The notes below the pieces were generated by a model, which saw only the letters and a program-made list of their open reading frames with translations, was not told the origin of the DNA and ran no database searches. The translations under genes and the position numbers were made by a program. 19,135 bases of DNA from HGM04593 sp045647885 (GTDB lineage Bacteria; Bacteroidota; Bacteroidia; Bacteroidales; Bacteroidaceae), in contig JAZRMX010000035.1 of the NCBI GenBank assembly GCA_045647885.1, positions 1 through 19,135 of the forward strand, read 5' to 3'. Shown here one piece after another: positions 15,748 to 19,135 of this stretch; positions within the stretch are counted from its first letter, which is position 1, and the number at the start of each line of letters is the position of its first letter.

Positions 15748-17225
15748 GTTTCAAAATTTTGTAACTCATTGGTTTGCTGATATATAAAATCAAGCACCTT
15801 GTTGTAGTTTTTGGTTCGATATTTTTTTCCGTCAAATTCGATTTTTTCGGGAAACATTGAACCAAGCAACTTTATTTTAAGAGCAACGGGAGCATCTAAA
15901 ATAAATCTATCTATATTATTTATCAAAGAGATAGCATACCCCATCTTTGGTTCAATTTTGGCATTGTTCTGGGTTTCCAATAAAGCGATGCGCTCTTTTA
16001 CACTATCTGCCTCTCTTGAATATCGCTCCATCATACCGTTATATGTTTCTTTGTCAATATCTCCATCAATATATTTGTCTTGTACGCTATCCATTCGCTT
16101 GATAACAGCGTTCAGTTCCTCTTTAAGCAACTCTGTACGCCTTATTCTTGTGTTCTTATCTCCCGTACGAATATCATTCAAAATCTCGTTATACAGTTCT
16201 GTAATCCCCTTGTATGGCTTTAGAACAGACAAGTAATGCAGAAAACTATCGTTCACTGCCTCTGCTCTCATCCTTATATGTTTAGGGTCATTACAGCAAA
16301 AATAATAGGTGTATTTGCCACCATTACCCTTGCTTGTAGCACCCGTAAGGCAATGTCCACAGATGGGGCAAATGAGGAACTTACGCAAAAAGAGCAGTGG
16401 GTCTTGGGGTTTTGAAAGTTTGGGCGATTTACGCTTTCGCCTATTGAGAATATCTTGCACCTTATAAAAGGTATCTTTACTTATCAAAGGTTCGTGCAGA
16501 CCATCCACCAATTTTTCTGCTTCTCCATTATATGCTGGAACCCTTATCTTACCCATATAGAATGGGTTTCTCAACATTTCAAAGTAAGATGTTTCGGGAA
16601 TGTTCCTTGCATATTTCTTGCGAATGTAGTTTGGGCTTTCAAGTCCTTTGGCAACCTCTGTAAATATTTTACGGATAAGTGGAGCAACATCGTGGTTAAT
16701 CTCTACACTTGTATCGTGCTTGCTTGTACGGACATTCTTATAACCTCTTGGTGCTTTGTTTGCACACTTTCCCTTGAGAAGCGTTTCCCTTATACCATCA
16801 CGAGTTCTACGAGAAATCTTGTTGTTCTCTGTCTGCGCTATACCTGCATATAGGTTGAAAAGAGTACTCCACTCTGTTGCTTCAAAGTCTATGGGATTTT
16901 CAACAGCATTGAACTTTATCCCCATTTCATCCATAAACATACGCTTGAAAACATGAGCAAACTCTGTGTTACGGCTGAACCTATCCCAACGCAAGAAAAG
17001 TATCATATCCACCTCACGCTTATGCTTACGGCAGTAATCCCTCAACCATTGCATTTGAGGACGGCGAAAATCGTGGTGTTTCGCTGAAAAATCCTCTCTA
17101 CAGCAATGTATAACCTCATAATTCATACGCTCACAATATGAGCGCAAAGTCTTTTCTTGAAAGTCAAGACTTGTACCATCTGCTTGCTCATCACTACTTA
17201 CTCTACAATATAATATCACTCTCAT
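15675..17225 (-). CDS. Large serine recombinase (site-specific integrase)
   Basis: A 516-residue large serine recombinase that would integrate and excise the element by a phosphoserine-linked strand exchange. The catalytic domain spans about 1-145: YCRVSS with nucleophile S10, FLRWDRFSRN (77-86) with active-site arginines, and the long helix E leading to TRDGIRETL. The recombinase DNA-binding domain follows (about 158-265; APRGYKN at 158-164). The zinc ribbon is CPICG (286-290) with CC at 310-311. A charged coiled-coil arm (about 360-420) is the part that controls direction in other family members. I start at ATG 17223-17225: the preceding 44-codon gene ends 7 bases upstream, and an earlier ATG (17261) would overlap it. 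The last 11 residues (506-516) are encoded by the antisense of the tRNA-Met 3' half and residues of about 494-505 by the tRNA terminator, so the natural C-terminus may depend on whether the element is integrated. Confidence 0.92.
   Translation of the reverse strand: MRVILYCRVSSDEQADGTSLDFQEKTLRSYCERMNYEVIHCCREDFSAKHHDFRRPQMQWLRDYCRKHKREVDMILFLRWDRFSRNTEFAHVFKRMFMDEMGIKFNAVENPIDFEATEWSTLFNLYAGIAQTENNKISRRTRDGIRETLLKGKCANKAPRGYKNVRTSKHDTSVEINHDVAPLIRKIFTEVAKGLESPNYIRKKYARNIPETSYFEMLRNPFYMGKIRVPAYNGEAEKLVDGLHEPLISKDTFYKVQDILNRRKRKSPKLSKPQDPLLFLRKFLICPICGHCLTGATSKGNGGKYTYYFCCNDPKHIRMRAEAVNDSFLHYLSVLKPYKGITELYNEILNDIRTGDKNTRIRRTELLKEELNAVIKRMDSVQDKYIDGDIDKETYNGMMERYSREADSVKERIALLETQNNAKIEPKMGYAISLINNIDRFILDAPVALKIKLLGSMFPEKIEFDGKKYRTKNYNKVLDFIYQQTNELQNFETKSGDSFSTFSASVARPGIEPGTS
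15713..15747 (+). terminator. Terminator of tRNA-Met
   Basis: AAGCGGAGA (15713-15721) pairs with TCTCCGCTT (15736-15744). After one A-A mismatch, AGTT/AACT closes on a GAAA tetraloop. TTTTTG follows (T run 15743-15747). The same bases are translated on the minus strand as part of the recombinase C-terminus. Confidence 0.8.
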
Positions 17226-17232
17226 AACTAAT

Positions 17233-17367
17233 CTAAAATTTGATTTTAACATTATTTTCACATTCGATTTGGAGAGTTGCCAACAGATAAAGGTACTCTC
17301 TAATCATCTTAACTTCTTCATTGTCGTTGTTTCCTAAAATTCGTTTGCATACTTCTAAACTTAACAT
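17233..17367 (-). CDS. Small 44-residue protein upstream of the recombinase
   Basis: A short reading frame from ATG 17365-17367 to TAG 17233-17235. The product begins MLSLEVCKRILGNN and then has a charged, leucine-rich helix with EEVKMIREYLYLLATLQIE (residues 17-35). It stops 7 bases before the recombinase ATG, a clear operon arrangement. From memory it resembles short proteins that often precede recombinase genes in Bacteroidales mobile DNA (segments of the type EEV.IR.YLY.LA.LQIE), but I could not check this. A role as a recombination directionality factor or a partner of the recombinase is possible; nothing in the sequence proves it. Confidence 0.65.
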   Translation of the reverse strand: MLSLEVCKRILGNNDNEEVKMIREYLYLLATLQIECENNVKIKF

Positions 17368-17684
17368 TAAAATTTAAAATTTTCCTTGCCACAACACTCT
17401 GTGACTTATTTTTTGGTGCTTTGTGGCATACCAACAACGAGGAAACGCTAGAGCGTAAAGCACCTGCTCGTTGCCATATAGATATTGCGAAAACAGACTG
17501 CACTCGCTGTGAGAGGAAATAAATTTCCTCTCGCTCGTTTGTAGTGTCTTTGCCTTTCGTGTTTGCAATAAACCTACTTCTTTCAAGGGTTGCCACCTTG
17601 TCTTTTTACTATGTCTTTATTGATTGTAACTCACTGTTGGAATATTCACTTTTGCGCTTTGTTTCAGTGAGTTGTTTCGAAACA
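17368..17684 (-). ncRNA. Candidate structured leader RNA of the recombinase operon
   Basis: About 310 bases between a consensus promoter and the 44-codon gene, dense with inverted repeats. Read on the minus strand they are: AACTCACTG/CAGTGAGTT (17665-17673 with 17628-17636); a perfect 10-base-pair hairpin at 17511-17532; helix A CAACGAG/CTCGTTG (17467-17473 with 17435-17441); helix B GGTGCTTT/AAAGCACC by pairing of 17457-17464 with 17415-17422; small hairpin D ACGC/GCGT (17445-17456); and helix C TGCCACAA/TTGTGGCA (17421-17428 with 17387-17394). A and B interlock, so they form either a pseudoknot or two exclusive states. An open frame with a GTG start (17318-17596, 92 codons) also crosses this region, but I judge it less likely than RNA structure. 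Confidence 0.45.
17673..17684. promoter_or_regulatory. 12-base palindrome at the expected transcription start
   Basis: TGTTTCGAAACA is a perfect palindrome lying just downstream of the -7 element of the promoter at 17688-17719, over the expected start point. That is a natural operator position for a repressor, or a recombinase binding site of the small serine recombinase. Confidence 0.4.
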
Positions 17685-17687
17685 TGG

Positions 17688-17719
17688 CAAACATATATTT
17701 TTTATTTTGAAAAAACAAA
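17688..17719 (-). promoter_or_regulatory. Promoter of the recombinase operon
   Basis: On the minus strand TTTG (complement of 17716-17719), a 20-base spacer and TATGTTTG (complement of 17688-17695) match the Bacteroidota consensus fully. It begins one base past the stop codon of the small recombinase (17721) and points towards the large recombinase, about 310 bases before the 44-codon gene. Confidence 0.72.
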
Positions 17720-17720
17720 T

Positions 17721-18353
17721 TTACGCTTGCATTTTGTTAATATTTCTTAATTTCCTTAATGTGTTTACACTTGTTGAGGTAATTGCAGATACATTACGAA
17801 GCGATAATCCCTTGCGTAAGAGTTGGATTTCCTTTGCATATTCTAGCCTCATCGCTTCCTCGCTCTTGCGATAACCCTCTTTACGACCAACCTTGCCACC
17901 TATCGCTCTGTAATGGTTATAACCACTCTCCATACGACTTCTGATGAGGCTACGCTCCATTGAGTTGAACTGTGCAAGAATACCCATAACCAACTGTGCT
18001 ATTGGGTTGGGTTGTCCATTGGGGAGCAGTGTTTCAAGTCCATTTTGGAGGATATACACGCTGATTTTCTTTGCTGTAAGATTTTCTATTACAGTAAGGA
18101 AATCTATTGCACGCCTTGACAAGCGACTGCACTCATAGATAAGAACCTTATCCACCTTGTTGCTCTCAACGAAAGAAAGCAACTCTGTAAGGGCTTGGCG
18201 TTCTGCTACTGTCTTTGCCCCACTCACCTTTTCGCAGAACTCCATCACAACCTCATATTCCATCTTACGAGCATACTCACGCAACTCTGCCAACTGTCGC
18301 TCATAGTCTTGTCCTTGCGTGCTTACACGAGCGTATATAACAACCTTTGCCAT
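17721..18353 (-). CDS. Small serine recombinase (resolvase/invertase type)
   Basis: A 210-residue member of the resolvase/invertase family. The catalytic domain (about 3-140) has IYARVST with nucleophile S11, IYECSRLSRR (72-81) with active-site arginines, and long helix E (ILAQFNSMERSLIRSRMESG, 125-144). A basic linker (KVGRKEGYRKS) leads to a C-terminal helix-turn-helix at about 180-205 (LSLRNVSAITSTSVNTLRKL). It would recombine two short sites, resolving dimers or inverting a segment; the sites are not identified. It starts 13 bases after the DUF2693 gene ends and is probably co-transcribed with it. No terminator is visible after it; the next promoter begins immediately. Confidence 0.9.
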   Translation of the reverse strand: MAKVVIYARVSTQGQDYERQLAELREYARKMEYEVVMEFCEKVSGAKTVAERQALTELLSFVESNKVDKVLIYECSRLSRRAIDFLTVIENLTAKKISVYILQNGLETLLPNGQPNPIAQLVMGILAQFNSMERSLIRSRMESGYNHYRAIGGKVGRKEGYRKSEEAMRLEYAKEIQLLRKGLSLRNVSAITSTSVNTLRKLRNINKMQA

Positions 18354-18366
18354 ACTCCTACTACTA

Positions 18367-18711
18367 TTAAAGAACCTCTATAAGATTTTCAAATCTCAAA
18401 GAGCGAAAACCACCCTTTTCGCAATCCCAATAGCAAACAGTATTCACGCTATCCCTTGAAATGCCTCTGCCATTTATATTCGCTTTCATTAGGTTGCTTG
18501 CAGTTGTACCCCACGCCTCACGAAGCGTGCCATCTTTCTTCATGTAAACAAAGTGAGCAACACCCATCTGCAACTTTGCTTTCAAGAGGTCAATCATCTG
18601 TGCCTTGATTACGCCCATTGCCTCGCTGTTTGTTCTACGAGCGATTACGCTTGCTCTACGACTTGTAAGATTATTTATTACAACAACTGAATTATTTGCT
18701 ACTGCTATCAT
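18367..18711 (-). CDS. DUF2693 family protein (SH3 beta-barrel fold)
   Basis: A 114-residue protein from ATG 18709-18711 (MIAVANNSVVVINN). The same frame can be extended nine codons to a GTG at 18738; I prefer the ATG because it leaves about 40 bases after the -7 element. The family pattern is visible: strands around MGVAHFVYMKKDGTLREAWGTT (59-80), a linker with NGRG, and the ending VNTVCYWDCEKGGFRSLRFENLI. Such proteins are common on Bacteroidales plasmids and mobile elements. Their function is not established; the SH3-like barrel and the short size would suit an interaction or nucleic-acid-binding role. It is the first gene before the small recombinase. Confidence 0.75.
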   Translation of the reverse strand: MIAVANNSVVVINNLTSRRASVIARRTNSEAMGVIKAQMIDLLKAKLQMGVAHFVYMKKDGTLREAWGTTASNLMKANINGRGISRDSVNTVCYWDCEKGGFRSLRFENLIEVL

Positions 18712-18759
18712 ATCTGTATTGGTTAAGTGGTTAAACACATCTATTTGCTTTCAACACCA

Positions 18760-18767
18760 CAAAGATA
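18760..18767 (-). promoter_or_regulatory. -7 element of the DUF2693/recombinase unit
   Basis: The minus-strand TATCTTTG is an exact -7 match, 49-56 bases before the chosen ATG. No TTTG lies at the right distance upstream, so the promoter may be weak or need an activator. Confidence 0.45.
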
Positions 18768-18828
18768 ATTATTCTATTTTAATCCTGCTAATATTTTGGC
18801 AAAAATCCAGCATAAAAATATGATTTTA

Positions 18829-18859
18829 TTTCAAATTAGATAATATTTTACTACCTTTG
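18829..18859 (+). promoter_or_regulatory. Promoter of the 80-residue gene
   Basis: TACCTTTG (18852-18859) matches TAnnTTTG, and TTTC (18829-18832, one mismatch to TTTG) lies 19 bases upstream. The leader would be only about 10 bases long before the ATG at 18875. It is divergent from the DUF2693 promoter within the same 136-base gap. Confidence 0.5.
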
Positions 18860-18874
18860 CTGTAAATATAGACT

Positions 18875-19117
18875 ATGGAAAGAACGATTTTACATTTACA
18901 GATAGAGGACAGACATGAGTATTTTGGTTCTCCATCTTCTCTGTTCGACAAATACACACGAGAGGAGATTGGTATCTCACAAGCGGCATTGAATAACTAT
19001 TTCAGCAAGTTGGGAGAGAATGATGAACCAATATATAAAAACAAAAAGTGTACCATAAGAAAAGGTACACTCTATGTCAAACCCAGCACAAGGGGGAGAA
19101 AGAAGCAAGAGAAGTAA
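18875..19117 (+). CDS. Small basic protein of unknown function (80 residues)
   Basis: I do not recognise this protein. It has no signal peptide or membrane segment. Residues about 27-46 (YTREEIGISQAALNNYFSKL) look like a helix-turn-helix or winged-helix core. The chain continues as short strands (KKCTIRKGTLYV) and a very basic tail (STRGRKKQEK), which suits DNA binding. It is divergent from the DUF2693/recombinase unit, the place where a mobile-element regulator often sits. Both stop and start are clear and a promoter precedes it. A role as element regulator is inference from position and composition. Confidence 0.6.
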   Translation: MERTILHLQIEDRHEYFGSPSSLFDKYTREEIGISQAALNNYFSKLGENDEPIYKNKKCTIRKGTLYVKPSTRGRKKQEK

Positions 19118-19135
19118 AAAATAATATTTAATTAT

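Larger units (their letters stand above)
15710..19135. mobile_element. Left part of an integrated mobile element (right end outside the window)
   Basis: Two serine recombinases, a DUF2693 protein and two small unknown proteins directly after a tRNA gene, with no housekeeping gene. The content differs sharply from the chromosomal genes to the left. No relaxase, capsid, replication or conjugation gene is seen in this 3.4 kb, so it cannot be classed as phage, plasmid or conjugative element. Confidence 0.7.

Noticed and set aside
17318..17596. Open frame of 92 codons on the minus strand (GTG start), and an overlapping 70-codon frame with a TTG start
   Set aside because: Both start with rare codons, both run through perfect hairpins, their products resemble no protein I know, and the longer one overlaps the better-supported 44-codon gene in another frame. 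I keep it as a weak alternative to the structured RNA.
17617..17685. Short 22-codon frame from ATG 17683-17685
   Set aside because: The ATG lies at or before the expected transcription start, and the frame spans a hairpin; there is no support for translation.
15710..19135. Second copy of the tRNA 3' half (the other attachment end)
   Set aside because: I looked for the T-arm and acceptor sequence to the right and found none in the window, so the element's far end is outside it.
1..19135. CRISPR array, rRNA genes or insertion sequences
   Set aside because: No regularly spaced repeats, no rRNA-like sequence and no DDE transposase or terminal repeats were seen.

Overview
The window looks like the chromosome of a member of the Bacteroidota, most likely order Bacteroidales. 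The reasons are Bacteroidota-type promoters (TTTG, about 20 bases, TAnnTTTG), few Shine-Dalgarno sequences, an intact PorZ (a type IX secretion system part found only in this phylum), a START-like protein of the kind typical of the group, and a DUF2693/SH3-barrel gene typical of Bacteroidales mobile DNA. I cannot name a genus from sequence alone; PorZ implies a T9SS-positive lineage.

Bases 1-15709 are ordinary chromosome. After a non-coding stretch (1-325), mutS (minus strand) diverges from a plus-strand cluster leuS - yitT-family gene - rdgB - porZ. yitT/rdgB overlap by 4 bases and rdgB/porZ by 8, and the cluster ends in a strong terminator near 9917-9949. An AT-rich gene-free stretch (9950-10402) holding eight copies of a TYAACA-cored 9-mer separates it from the convergent minus-strand operon lptF/G-type permease - ribBA - aspartate-type aminotransferase. 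A START-like gene with its own promoter and terminator follows, then a tRNA-Met(CAU) gene on the plus strand with a textbook promoter and terminator.

From about 15710 to the right edge the DNA looks like the left end of an integrated mobile element; the other end lies outside the window. Its genes are a large serine recombinase whose last 11 codons are antisense to the 3' half of the tRNA, a 44-codon gene directly upstream of it, a roughly 310-base leader rich in inverted repeats behind a consensus promoter, a small resolvase/invertase-type serine recombinase, a DUF2693 protein, and a divergently transcribed 80-residue basic protein I do not recognise.

The most interesting part is 15636-17719. 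The recombinase reading frame runs into the tRNA target. Its expression appears to start at a promoter placed one base beyond the stop codon of the neighbouring recombinase, then to pass through a leader with a possible pseudoknot and two tiny reading frames lying over the pairing arms. This could be a regulated integration/excision switch; that reading is inference.
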